NCBI RefSeq assembly: GCF_014633365.1
Contig: NC_068346.1
Coordinates: forward strand, 15,645,030 to 15,709,029
Source of the DNA: Diospyros lotus
Lineage: Eukaryota; Streptophyta; Magnoliopsida; Ericales; Ebenaceae
Direction: 5' to 3'
DNA length: 64,000 nt
The position numbers and the translations under genes were made by a program. This document shows positions 11,872-23,097 of the stretch, piece by piece. The notes beneath the pieces were generated by a model. The model was not told the origin of the DNA, ran no database searches, and saw only the letters and a list, made by a program, of their open reading frames with translations. How positions within the stretch are numbered: the first letter of the stretch is position 1; every line of letters begins with the position of its first letter.

Positions 11872-12180
11872 ATTTACAAGTATAATGATTGAATGTCGAA
11901 AGACCTGTCAGGGCCTAGACCCATCATTCTTTCTTGCAACCCATTATTCTTTCTTGCAAGAAAGCCCTTTCAAAACACACTCAGTACTAGGAATTATCGA
12001 TCAGGTAATGATCAAGCATTTAAACCCATCACTTCCGAAGTCTACTCAGATTTAAAGGATACAAGCTCCATTTGTTGATAATCAATGAAATAACAAACAC
12101 AATTTATTCAATATTTCTATATATTATATATTACAAATTAAATACTTCTATGATTTCTCATTATTTATAGCCGTTAGATG
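11872..12180 (+). repeat. Possible 3' LTR remnant of the decayed Tat-like element
   Basis: Text such as 'ttctttcttgcaa' followed by 'gatcaggtaatgatcaagcattt' loosely parallels 2690-2840, which precedes the primer-site-like word at 2839. If so, the solo LTR landed inside that older element. The similarity is weak and no gene is visible. Confidence 0.25.
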
Positions 12181-12262
12181 GGCTTTGACAATTCAAACAG
12201 AAAATATTGCATATATATATATATGGTTTTGCATGGATCAACATCATCTTAAATTTCGCACG

Positions 12263-12658
12263 TCAACCTCCACGGATGGACATCCATTTGCTGAGCTCAA
12301 ACTTGCCATGCTCGCGTTTGATGAACTCTTCAGCCTCGGCATCAATGTCTTCTCCATCGTCTCCGCCATTGCCTGCAGCTCCGACGTGATGCCCTTGGCC
12401 CGCGGTTCCAACCTTGCCCTTCGCCCCCGGCCTGGGAGCCTGGAATCCATGGGACGTCCTGTAGATGTCCGAATAAGGCGGCGCATCGACGAGCTTGTGC
12501 GGGGTCAACTCAGGCATTTCGACGAGCACCTGGTGGGCACTCTGAGAAGCAGCCGCACGATGGTGGTGCTTGAAACGATGATCTCCGCTTCCGTTCTGCA
12601 TTCTGGAAAGCGCTTGATTGTTCGATGTGGATTGGATGTAGGTCTCGATGGACGCCAT
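12263..12658 (-). CDS. Small plant protein, DUF761-like C-terminus
   Basis: This is a single-exon frame of 131 codons on the minus strand, starting MASIETYIQSTSNNQALSRM and ending SKWMSIRGG. The middle is rich in His, Ser, Pro and Gly and probably disordered. The C-terminal 33 residues (about 99-131) form an acidic run followed by IDAEAEEFIKREHGKFELSK, resembling the short amphipathic 'aEEFI' helix of plant DUF761/cotton-fibre-type proteins. I do not know its function. Support for a real gene: base composition richer in G+C than the surroundings, codon-like texture, an A/T-rich flank on both sides, and a G-box upstream. The overlapping frames on the plus strand (12185-12664) read as shadows. 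Expression data would settle it. Confidence 0.6.
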   Translation of the reverse strand: MASIETYIQSTSNNQALSRMQNGSGDHRFKHHHRAAASQSAHQVLVEMPELTPHKLVDAPPYSDIYRTSHGFQAPRPGAKGKVGTAGQGHHVGAAGNGGDDGEDIDAEAEEFIKREHGKFELSKWMSIRGG

Positions 12659-12893
12659 TTATAGAGGAAGAGGAGGAAGGCTTGATATTCGGGCTCCTTG
12701 GCTCTGAAGCTTGAGCGCCTTTACAAGGCAACCTAAGGAATCTGAGAGTTTGGAGGGGCCGGAGAAATCAAGGAAATGTTTGGCGAAGGAGCATTCTTCT
12801 TTTGGCTCGGGTGTTTTCTCTTCTCTTTTCTTTTCTTTTATTCCATTTGACTTTCTTTCATTTGAAGATTCAAATGCCCAAGTGATAAAAACG

Positions 12894-12899
12894 CACGTG
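12894..12899. promoter_or_regulatory. G-box upstream of small gene
   Basis: CACGTG lies about 240 bp upstream of the minus-strand ATG at 12658. bZIP and bHLH factors bind this palindrome in plants. Placement makes it plausible, but one hexamer is weak evidence. Confidence 0.3.
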
Positions 12900-14474
12900 T
12901 AATAAATTACATTTGTACCTAAAATAAGTTAGAAAAAATTGAAAAAAAAAATAGTATCATGGCACTGACTTGTCACTTGTCATTTTAATAGGAAAATACT
13001 ATTTGTATTTTTTGAATTACATATTGAGTTACATAATATAGTTAAAATAATAAAATTACCCCTTATTCAAATCGGTGAGGCAACGTGAGCTGGCGAGATG
13101 CATAACTAAAATATTCATCACCCAAAATAGTGAATTCGCACGAGTAGATGAGACGCAAGGCGTATTTTAGTTATTTACGTTTATGTAATCTAAGGTATAA
13201 CTCTTGATTTACAAGTAGTATGATCTATTTTAATAACAATTAATAGAGATAGATGATGATTCAGAGTTGAAACTAAATAAAACAAAATTAGGTTGTTATT
13301 ATTAAAATGTTAAAAAATGAAGATTGAAAATTGAAATAAAGTAATTAGTGTTTATTTATAATAAATATTTTAATGTTATTTAATGATAAAATCCAGTTAT
13401 TCCACGTGTGCATCAAATTAGCATTCGTCATGTCATAGATCATAATAATTTCTTCTTGGCTGGCTGGCTCATAAAATCCTTCCTTTTGGCTTGGAATTCA
13501 ACGAAGGGAAAGTTGCTTCTTCTTTCTTCCCATTTCGTGAAGGATTTGAGATGTCTGCCCACACCCATAGTCTCGGACCAAAAAGATATATTCCTTCATT
13601 ATTACTAGTAATCACAGCTTATTCTTTTGGAACAGAAATTTTAACGAGGAGGTATAAGAGATATTCTTTTATTCTTTTAATCTTTCAGAGTTCCTTTACA
13701 AAGTGGGTTTGAAACATGTGTTTTAGAATGTATGTAGCAACCGTGATCAATGAAAGCCCAAGTGATAAAATTTTGCAGAAAAGCTCTGGCGAAGCATATA
13801 CATGCATGCATGTACATCTCCTCCTCTCCTCTTCGTTAATGAAACCTCACAAGTAGTTTTCCTCTAGTATTCTGCTTTCTAAGGCATCTTTGAATGTCCC
13901 AACGTTCACAATTCAAAGCCAATCTACAGATGATATACGTCTTTTCTTTGATTCTTTCCATGAAACAAAGCACGAGGGCATCTGAGCAGCAGACGGTAAA
14001 GCTGAGTGTTGGCTGCCTACCTTTGGAGGTATTTGTTTGCTTTCATTTGAGGTGTGGGATTCTCTCTTCTCAATATACACTCCTTGGTCAAGAATGAGTT
14101 GTAATTTCGATATGAATTTTCCACATACAATGGCATATGATATGGCCCAAAGTTTACCATCTCACAAGAGATACTACTTGTTTTGGCCAAAGGTGCATGG
14201 CTGACATGCAGAGTTTTATTCTTAAAGGGAGCCTTGTGAGGTCAGAGGCCACCTCATTGCTTACAAGTTAAGAACTCTCTTCTTAAACCCTTCCCTGCCA
14301 AGAAGAGGGTTGAAGAAAGCAGAGATCTTACTCACTGTAAACCATAATCTCGCTATTATTAGTATTTATTTGTGTTTGCTTGTTCGGCAAATACATTTAA
14401 GTTTGTAGTAGCTAGTACCTTCAACATTATTCTGACAGGTGTTTGATGAAATGCCAAACAAAACTTTAAGCATA
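12900..14474. other. AT-rich intergenic DNA, no gene seen
   Basis: Short open frames occur (13408-13608, 13491-13712, 13894-14097) but none has a recognisable domain or a coding-like composition. I see no repeats or structural RNA. Confidence 0.5.
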
Positions 14475-14482
14475 CCAACAAG

Positions 14483-15314
14483 TAGGGCCAGACCTTCCAT
14501 GAGACCCATGAAGCGGCTACCTCAGGGCCCATGGAAATTTCATAATTTAGGGACCCATAAATTGAAAATGGCCCATACAAATTTCACAACTAGGGGCCCA
14601 TGGAAATTTCACAACTTAGGGCCCCATGCTTTTTTCGCCCACCCACCCCCTTCTCGCGACTCTTTTCTCTCTGTTTTTTTCGCTCGTTGCCCTAGTCCTA
14701 CCTCTTTGGCTTCGCCACGCCTCGCCCTTGCCCCCTTTCTTGCGACCCTTCTCCCTCTCTCTTTCGCTCGCTGTCCTAACCCTACCTTTTTGGCTCCGTC
14801 GCGCCTCACCCTTGCCCTCGCTCTCGCCTCTCATTGCTCGATCGGCGATCGCTCATCCTCACCGACTTGCCTTGCTCTCGTGGTCGGTGGCTTGCTGCTC
14901 GGGCGCTTGCCTAGCAAGCATCGCTTCTCGCTGCTCTGCTCGGTTGCTGGCTCGCCATCGCCCTCCGTCGCTCGCCCTTGTGGGTTGTGGCCGGTGGCTC
15001 GCTACCTCTCGATTGCCGATTGGGTCATCATATTAGATCTACTTCTCAGATGCTCTAACTCCAGATCTGCTTCAACTTTCAGCGATTAGTTGCTCATTCA
15101 TTTTATTTCGATTATGGTAATATTCTTCATTTCGTTTCATTTATGGTAGTTTTTAATTGATAATTTTTTAAAAAAATAATTTTATTCTTATGTTATAAAT
15201 ATTTATTTATTTTTTATATTTTATTATAAAAAAATAAAATTTGAATGTAATATACAATTCGGGGCCCATTTTCACGTCTCGACTCAGGGACCCAAAAACT
15301 TAGGTCCGGCACTA
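14483..15314. mobile_element. Non-autonomous hAT-like DNA transposon
   Basis: The left end reads TAGGGCCAGACCT and the right end, reverse complemented, reads TAGTGCCGGACCT: a 13-bp terminal inverted repeat with two mismatches. The flanks are CCAACAAG (14475-14482) and GCAACAAG (15315-15322), an 8-bp duplication with one mismatch, which is the hAT size. The 832-bp interior has sub-terminal copies of gggcccatggaaatttca (near 14526 and 14595) and a pyrimidine-rich block repeated with a period of about 84 bp (cgctcg at 14681 and 14765). No transposase is encoded. The open frame 14439-15089 merely crosses the element. Confidence 0.75.
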
Positions 15315-15334
15315 GCAACAAGCAGCCAGGCGAC

Positions 15335-15735
15335 ACCTTCTTGGTAACTAGACCCCCTTTGGTGTGCAGTAGTTCCCATTCCAACACCCTGTGCTGGAAT
15401 ACTTCTGACCATAACTCCACGGGTAATACGCACACCCATCCGGCTGCACCTGGTAAGACGGGTACCCACTGATAGCTGCTGCGCTGTTCGACATGTCTGG
15501 ACCACAGCCATAAGGGTAAGCTGAAGGTTGCCACACGGTTTGGTGGTTGACCCAGCCAGTCCACACTTCCAGTGGTGGAGCGCAGCTTCCATGAGCAATC
15601 CGTTAGATTTGGGGGAGGAGAGGCGGGATGCCGGGGGCCATAAGTATGCCAGCAGTGTAACCGCTGCCCTGCTGCTGCAAGGCATGGGCTGCTTGGTGTT
15701 GGTAGCCGGATAGAGGGCAGGGATCAGGCCCAGTG
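15335..15735 (-). pseudogene. Unidentified Pro/Gly/Tyr/Gln-rich coding fragment
   Basis: One minus-strand frame reads as protein-like text broken by a single TAA near 15604. The upstream part contains GYQHQAAHALQQQGSGY and the downstream part WTGWVNHQTVWQPSAYPYGC followed by an AYYPWSYGQ segment, then a stop close to the hAT-like insertion. The composition recalls the disordered C-terminal tails of plant RNA-binding or transcription factors, but I cannot name a family. It may be the last exon of a gene disabled by the nonsense codon and the neighbouring insertion, or a captured fragment. The other frames over the same DNA (15214-15564, 15284-15685) look like shadows. Confidence 0.35.
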
Positions 15736-17814
15736 AAAATCATTCTGGTATTTGCTTTCTGAGGTATGCATGTTTTGCAATTCGCTGCGCTTCAAAATGC
15801 TATTTATAAGGTTTGTCCTTGATTCCAAGTAGATGATAATGCATCTAATGCCTATTTGTGTGTCCTAACTCAGGCTCTTGATATGGCATATTGTCAGGAA
15901 TTGGAACTCTAAGCTGTAAAATCCAGCTTTATTTGCAACTGTCAAGAATCTTAAACGCCAAGGGGAAAAGGAGAAAAAAAAGATGCTCGCCTGAGGAATG
16001 CCACAGCAGCATCAGCATTTCGCATGGCATTGACGTCACTTCTGTGTAATTAACTAGCATGAGTAGTTTGTGAACTATTGAATTTACCAGTGAACGAACT
16101 TAATGTACACTTGAGAACTGAAGAGTGTAGTGGCTGTGGATTCTAGTTGTTACCAGGAAAGGGGGAAAAAAAATAGGACATCCCTTTCTATTACACTTTA
16201 CCCCCTAGTTTGAGCATTCCCAAAGTTAAAGGCAGCATGAAACTCACTCTTCAATACATGAGGTCCGTGAACAAAGAAAACCCACATTGTAAAACAGCAA
16301 GATCATTAGCCCAGTCTCATACAAATCAGCATCATAATCTTTTCATATAGCTTGCTTGGTTTTTCTAGGATGTGATGCTTCAGTCTAGGTTTTCAATTGT
16401 TTCCAACAAGGATAATAGTGATCTTTTTGGATCCAATCTTCTTACAAGCAATACTAGTCAGGGATTATGCAATGATCTTAAAAACTCAAAGCGTAGCTCT
16501 TTATTGAGCCTGGGTTAGCATGATGCAAGAAAGAAGGTTCCGGGGGCTTCTTCTGGGAAGGTTTGAATGATTCTAGAAGATGCCAAATTGGCTGCCTGCT
16601 CAGGTCAGTTTTCCCCATCTTATTTCAGTGGCTAACGAAGTACTTAACCTTTTATGCACAGGTATACAGAAAACAATTGCTGGCTAGGAATTTCTACTCC
16701 ACTAGGAAGGATTCAGCAGCCAACATAAACCGATCTTAGAAACAGTGACTGAAACACATCACTTAGCCTAATGGTTTGCAGATGCCAACAGCAAAACATT
16801 CAAGAACCTGACAGAAACGTCTATTGCTTAAGCCAAATCACCTTCTTTCAAGTTTTAACCTCTACAGGCTCAAAATGCACAGCAAACATGTCATCAGTTG
16901 CAAAAGGGTGCCTGGAGTGCCAACCAGAAAACATTCAAAAACCTGACAAAGGGTCTATTACTGAAGCTAAATCATGGACTTCCTTTCAAGTCTAAACCTA
17001 TAAAAGCTCAAAGTGCAAAGAATCTTCCCTCCTCTCATTTTCCAGGATTCCCCTAACCAACCTTTGATCAGAACAAGAGGCAGTACAAAGTATGGTTAGC
17101 CAACCTAGTTAAGTTACAATCACATTTTTTTTTTTTCCATGTAACAATCACAAGTTAAATGTGTGTACACGCAGCCAACATAATCAGAAAACTGCACATT
17201 AAAAAATTTTTCCACCATTTTATCTATCATTGTTCTTTCATTTTTGGCATAATACTGATAGTTATATGAGAGAGGAAGCAATAAGCAAAGTAGCAACAAC
17301 TGTAGATCAGACAATAAAATTTATGGACAAGAATATACCAAGAAGTCACTCAAGGAAAAGCCATGAAGCTAAATAACACTTCAAAAATATATAAATAGAT
17401 TAGTCTCAATCAAAATTTCCTAAGGTAACTGCAGGAACAGAGCCATATTTCTTCTTTGGGTGCACAGGGACCGTACCACATAATGCAAATAAGGCTTGGA
17501 AATCCTATAGCAACTTTATCTGTCTCCATAACAACGCTAGGGCCCCCTTGTTGAATATGTGCATTCCTTCTTGAATGAAAACTGTCTCTAGGATGAAGTC
17601 ACATACTAACTTCGTCCCAGAAATCCGAGAATTCATCCAGTTTCTCAGAACAGTTCTGGAAGAATGATATAAATATGGATCACCATGTACCAGATCTGTA
17701 AGGGTGAATGCTGAAGTCATTCATCAACCGTTAATTAAAAATCTTCAAGATGCCTCGCTCTAGCTGTAACTTCAACCTTTATCAAGACAGACTTGTAACT
17801 GACCCCACAGGGAA
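15736..17814. other. Non-coding DNA downstream of the GT17-like gene
   Basis: It includes the probable 3' untranslated region of the minus-strand GT17-like gene next to 17815. No further coding frame is convincing. One diverged duplication lies at 16763-17010. Confidence 0.45.
16763..17010. repeat. Diverged tandem duplication
   Basis: Two halves, about 16763-16875 and 16906-17012, share the order 'gccaac', 'aaaacattca', 'aacctgaca', 'gtctatt', 'ttcaag' and 'gctcaaa', with a period near 143 bp. Confidence 0.55.
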
Positions 17815-19582
17815 TCAGCCTCTTTCTCTTAAGCAATTCCCAGGCAAGAGAAATTTATACTTGTCGGCATTTTCCAAGAGATATGACGGAAGATGAACTG
17901 CAGAATAGGAGTGGGGAATTGGCCCCATTTTCCCAATGATTTCCTTAAATGTATACTCCTCGGGTAACATATCAAACAAGTCAGCCCCTTCGCAGATCAC
18001 TTTCTGAACTCTTTTAGGGTTCAAATAACGAGAGAACCTCACTCTGTCATAATGGCTGTAAGCTTTCATTTTGAATATGAACTCATCAATGTGACGGAAG
18101 CAAAAGCTACAATGCCACCCAGCATCAGCCAAGATAACCTCAGACTGTCGATAATGTGCATACTTTGTCTTACCGGACTGATACCTGTGGACTGAAGCTC
18201 TCCAGCTGTTATTGTCCACAAGGAACTCAAAGGAGTATAGATAGTTCTTCAGCCGAAGATGGAGCACTGGAGGTATGTCATCACACCACCTCAAGAGATC
18301 AATAGTGTGTCTGCTTGGAATCTCATCAACATCCGACATTATCAACAAATCATCATCTGAAATACTGGCTAGTTTGAGAAGATGATCCAATGCTAGTCGC
18401 TGGTATGCCTCTTCAATAAATGGATTTTCCCCCTTCCTAAACCTTCCTCCAATTTTACCATATGTCAATCGTGGCTCCACAAATGTGAATAGATTTCGGT
18501 TTTTCTCAAAAACCAGAGGCTTTGGTAATCCAGTGAAGGTTGAGTTCGACTCAAGGAGGACAAATCCTGTCACATATGGGTACAATTCCTTCCACCTAAT
18601 GGTGAGAATCTCTATCTCATTACTAAACAACACTGCATCAAAAACTCGCCTTGGGTATTCGCGAATTCCCCACCCATGAAGTTTGCAGAGGTTCTCCATT
18701 GGTACATTCTCATGATAATAGTGAGGGATTTCGAAGAAGGGCTTGGGAGGCGACTCCCACAATGGTCGCAAGAAGTACGAGATCTTCTGCCCATGCAAAT
18801 AAACAACAAAGGTGCATGTAGGGATCAACACAAATAGAAATATATAAATTTTCAAATCCATTCCTCGCAGAAAACATCGCAATCTCGACATGCTAAACAT
18901 TCCACCTGGCTCCTGCAAATTCAAAAAGAGACACCATCTCCTATATTCAGCACAACGACACATAAATATAAGAACAAAATTCATGTATAGGGTACTGATG
19001 GGAAACATGGATAATCCATCTTTCTAACCAATGAGCAGTCAGCTTTTGCTTCACAATCAGAGTAAGCGAGCAGATTAGGGCTAGCCTAAAAGTGCAAACA
19101 AAACCCTAATCAATGAAAATTAGGGCATTATGCAATGAGAGTAGGCAAATTCCATAATCCATTTCCATGGGTTCCACGAATAACATTAGTATCTTCAGTT
19201 TTCATGTGATAAAGGACTTTTCAGAAAGTGAAATAAAACAATGAACTTTCTCATCCGCTTCTGGGTTCGTTCATTCAAGCTCCAGGCACAAAAAAAAGGT
19301 TGAAAAACAACCCCCCGCCCCCCCCCCCCCCCCAAAAAAAAAAAAAAAAAACTCGAAAATAAAAAAGAAATCAGCCTTTTCTTTTCCTTACCATTTATCA
19401 GCAGCCCAGAAAATCACGACCCAAGGCCATAAAATTAAACCTAATCGAAACATTGAGACAAGCAAAATCCAAACAATGTTGCGAGAAACAAGCAGAAGGG
19501 AGATAAGAATTACCTCATCGCCGCTACGGCCGCAAATATCGTCGCTCTTCTTAGAGCAGTAACGAGATCCTCCTTCGGCCAT
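17815..19582 (-). CDS. GT17 beta-1,4-N-acetylglucosaminyltransferase-like protein
   Basis: The gene reads complement(join(17815..18912,19514..19582)). Exon 1 encodes [20 protein letters not shown] and three further residues, then GTAATT. Exon 2 begins after TTTGCAG. The phase-0 join gives 388 residues. Residues about 44-62 ([19 protein letters not shown]) form one membrane anchor, giving a type II Golgi topology. Then come the conserved [13 protein letters not shown] stem, CKLHGWG, the [15 protein letters not shown] segment, and an acidic SDVDE motif at 216-220 of the type expected to bind a metal-nucleotide sugar. The C-terminal half ([25 protein letters not shown]) is typical of family GT17, the relatives of mannosyl-glycoprotein bisecting GlcNAc transferase; the plant acceptor is not established. 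Exon 1 resembles the short N-terminus with a Ser-Lys-Lys-x-Asp-Asp-Ile-Cys core seen in plant homologues. The long open frame to 19008 extends into the intron and should not be used as the start. No lesions are seen. Confidence 0.88.
18913..19513 (-). other. Intron 1 of GT17-like gene
   Basis: 601 bp with donor GAG|GTAATT and acceptor TTTGCAG|GAG. It contains a poly-C/poly-A run (19318-19351) that is likely to be length-variable. Confidence 0.75.
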
Positions 19583-19762
19583 GGCACTCAATTTCTCAAA
19601 ATATCTCGAAATACTACCACTCCACATGCCTCTTTGCCGTTTGTTATCGGAATCTCAAACCCTTTCTGGGAATCCCAGCCGTCAAAACCCGGATCAAAAT
19701 CAAACCCACCAGAAATCGATCGGAAAAATCGGAGGCCCCCAAGCCTGGCCGCTTTATGAGTC

Positions 19763-19767
<5 letters not shown>

Positions 19768-19793
<26 letters not shown>
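19768..19793. repeat. (TC)n microsatellite in GT17-like 5' flank
   Basis: An uninterrupted ct run, which reads (GA)n on the gene's strand about 190 bp upstream of the ATG. Plant GAGA/BPC factors bind such tracts in leaders and promoters. Any role here is inferred. Confidence 0.6.
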
Positions 19794-19797
<4 letters not shown>

Positions 19798-20368
19798 CTT
19801 TTTATTTTATTCTTTTCTTATTGCCTCTCTCTACCATTCCCCCGGATAAATCACAGCCTTCTGATGATTAAATCCCTAAAATTGAAAAGGGGGAGAGGAT
19901 AATGAGTGGGTTTAAATGAATAAATAAATGAAATTGGAAGAGACAGATGGGCCAAGGAAGTTGGCTGGCTGGTATTCAACTCTACAATGGAGCCGTTTCT
20001 CCTGTCGTCTGCCCATTCTTCTCTACAAACGACTAATAAATAAGTACACCCAGTAACCCTTTATCTTCAGTTTAACTCCTGTTTATATGAGTTTAACATT
20101 AAATGTGGTAAATGGGATATTTGAAAATTTTATAATTTTTTAACTTAACTCTTGTAATTGTGTAATTTGTGTTAAGAGGGTAAAAGAAAGTAATTTGAAT
20201 ATTTTATTAAATAATTATAATTAAACTTCAACTTGACGCTTATTTCATTCTTTTATGTAATCAAATCACATACTTTTAATGACATGAATCACAATATTGG
20301 GTAAAAATCAAATTTTGAACTTAATAGATAATTTTGTTGGTTAATGTTTATTTAATTTGGGTAAATCA

Positions 20369-20682
20369 AATGGACACATTCGTTTTTAACCATTTTGTAG
20401 AAATTTTTTTTTTTTTACCTCCCTCAAACAAACTAATTACATTCTATAACCACTTTTAAGTGTTAATTTCGATTGTGGTTGTGAATTGAACATGTTAAAC
20501 TAGATCTAAACTAAAAATTGTGTGAAAAAATCAAAACTAAAATTACACTCGTAATTGGGTTTAACTGTGTAATGAAACTGCACTAATAAAAGTAACTATA
20601 GAATATAATTAGTTTGTTTGAGGGGGTAAATATATATATATATATTTTTAGGGAATGGGTTAAAAATGAATTTTCTATTTGA
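20369..20682. mobile_element. Foldback MITE-like element
   Basis: The text ccctcaaacaaactaattac (about 20422) returns reverse complemented near 20605-20630 (ataattagtttgtttgaggg). The inverted repeat extends outward to cgtttttaaccattttg (20381) against aatgggttaaaaatgaa (20654). Both arms are about 100 bp around a small non-coding centre. The target duplication is unclear. Confidence 0.55.
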
Positions 20683-20883
20683 AATGTGGTTAGTTTTCGC
20701 AATTTCCATCTCTTTAAAACATGTAAGTGGCATTTCAAACACTTAAAAAATTACAACAAATACCATAACTGTGCATATGGTATTTCGATTTTTTCATATC
20801 ATTAGTTAACTCTAGTTAAATAATTAAAAATAACTAAAATGCCTTTACATTTGTAAATCACTTCTCTTAACAAGCAAATAAGG

Positions 20884-23090
20884 TGGTAGATTGAAACATA
20901 CCCTAAAGCCTTAAGACTAGGCTTTATTCAGCGAAAAACCTGTGGGTTTATGAACTCCCCAATTACTTTGGGTGTTTCATACCTTAATAAAAAAGAAACC
21001 CATTCTTTCTAGCTTTTAGGACTAGAACACTCCTCCTAATAGAGATTGGAGTCTAAGGCCACATGGTCACAAGCTATGACGTAGACCTGTTGTAGCATAG
21101 CCCGCTAGGAGAGTCATTTTCAAAATAGCCAATGCATATGCATCACTTTAGAGAAAACGTCTCCGTCGATGAAAAGACTTTCCCAGTGTCAGAGCCTATA
21201 TCCCTTGGGGAATCCCCTTATCACTCATCATTTATTCGAGACCACCTTCTCGTATATTCATGATTTCTCCATGGTTAAGCTTTGCTCTTATGAGGAATCC
21301 AAAGAGATACGTCCCTTACCTGTATTACCTTGCATTGTCCTATGGCAATGCGACTTGCCTATTCCAAGTCCACCTCATTCTTGGGGGCCTTCCCCATGGT
21401 GAGGGGGGGAGGGGAAGGGTTTCTCACTTAACCCTGAGTCAACACCAGAGACGGGGGAGAAGTAACGCCTTTTCTGAGGAAGGAGCGCACTCTCACATGC
21501 ATGTGTCACATGTTCTTATCATTTATGTTGCCTATAAATACCCCTTAAACTCCTCAATTTAGGAACAAGTAGAAATAAGCTAATAAACAACCACAAACAC
21601 GACATTACACTGAAAAACCATTATCGCTGTATCACTTTTCCTCTTTTTGTTTCCCTCTCCACACAACATCCTTACATTGCATTCTGTCTTGTAGACCTTC
21701 TCAAAAGATGATGAGTACTTTGCCACTATTCCACAATCTAGACCTTTTTGGCTTGATGGCTCAACCCATCGATAGATCGAGCCTTCTCTAGGCTAGTGAA
21801 TTGGGCCATCACTAGACGACTATCCTTTTCCTTGGCTCTCGTGGACCAAGTAGGGAGTTGAAGGGGATCCTCATGTTCTTTTAGCTATTTGCTAAGTTTC
21901 CACACAACAAATAAATTTTAAATGTTGTATCTCGGTAATAATAATTTGGCGTTGTCCGTGAGAAACGTACAAAACGTCAAATGCGAGGTCCCCCGAAAGA
22001 TCCTCAGAACCCTTTTTACCCTTCATCAGAGCCATACTAGAAAACCCTAAGAACCAAAGCCAATTCCTTAGGGACAACCTCTGCCTTCAGTGGCTAATAT
22101 TATGTAAGGTCTTTGGAGCCATTCTTGATGGGGCTACACTTTCAAGCCTCTAGGATTAGCATTCATGGAGGAGAATGTAGCTATCCATACCTTATCTGAA
22201 AGACTCCCTAGCTTTCGGATCTCCTAGAATGCTCTCTTCTCATGTTCCATGAGTCAACCGAAGGATGCATCGTGGAATATCAGGATCTCTCCCAAGTGGG
22301 AGACAAAGCCCAAAGATGGCCCTACCATGCCCAACAAAATTTCTAACCTTTCTTCTCATGATCAGCTTTTGTCATTACAAAGGCACTTGGCTAGGGTCAT
22401 CAGGCTCCACCCTTCATCATCATCATCCCTCGAGACTGCCCTTATAGATCATATACAAAAGGAGGGAAAATATGGTGGAGAAGTTTGAGAAAGCACTCGA
22501 CGCCCCTCAAATTGCTAGGAAAAGGATTGCCCACCTTCTGTTGTTTTGTAGAAGTACTTGTTCCCCATGGCCTCCTGCAACTATTTCTCCTTCATATCTA
22601 AAGCTGCGATAGAAATGGTGCATCAACGTTCCAAAATCCTATGTACCTACCTATGGAGGAAGGTGTTTACCACGATATAGGCCCATCTAACATTCTATCA
22701 AGTTCATTTGGATGGTAGACTACAAGTAAAAGACATCCAACGGGCATAGCTCCCCAAGCCAGCATAACCCTTCCAGTCACCCTAGATAGGCTTGTTCTTA
22801 GCTGTCACTTTGAAAGAAGACAGAAGTACTTGAAGACATGTTTTCTTCCTTTAAAACAACATTGTATTTGAACCAAGAAGCAAAGAGCAATTGTGAAAAT
22901 AAACGAGGGACTGTTCAAAGAAGTACCTCTAACAAAGTTTTTCTCATACCTATATACATGCCTTGCACATAACTTCTGGCCTTTCGGAACAATTCAAAGA
23001 CATATTCTTTCCCGGAGAATAACTACGAATGAAAGGCCATCTTCCCAAGACAAAGAATAATTGCGCTCCGGAGTGAAGCTCTCAACTAAG
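20884..23090 (+). mobile_element. Decayed Tat-like retroelement
   Basis: An LTR-like stretch has a TATA-like word (cctataaatacccc near 21531) and runs to about 21944. There a primer-site-like word follows, tttggcgttgtccgtgagaa (21945-21964), close to the TTGGCGCCGTCTGTGGGAA type used by Tat-lineage elements. Beyond it are only broken frames (for example 22249-22488). No TSD or 3' LTR was found. Confidence 0.45.
21945..21964 (+). other. Degenerate Tat-type primer-binding site
   Basis: tttggcgttgtccgtgagaa has the layout of Tat-lineage primer sites with CpG-to-TpG changes. Confidence 0.45.
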
Positions 23091-23097
23091 ATATGAA

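Noticed and set aside
14439..14490. VFDEMPNKT text resembling a PPR repeat
   Set aside because: Only one short motif is present, it is followed by the hAT-like element and then a stop, and no neighbouring PPR repeats exist.
18913..19008. N-terminal extension of the GT17-like frame starting at 19008
   Set aside because: It reads through a good splice acceptor into the intron. Exon 1 at 19514-19582 gives an N-terminus like plant homologues.
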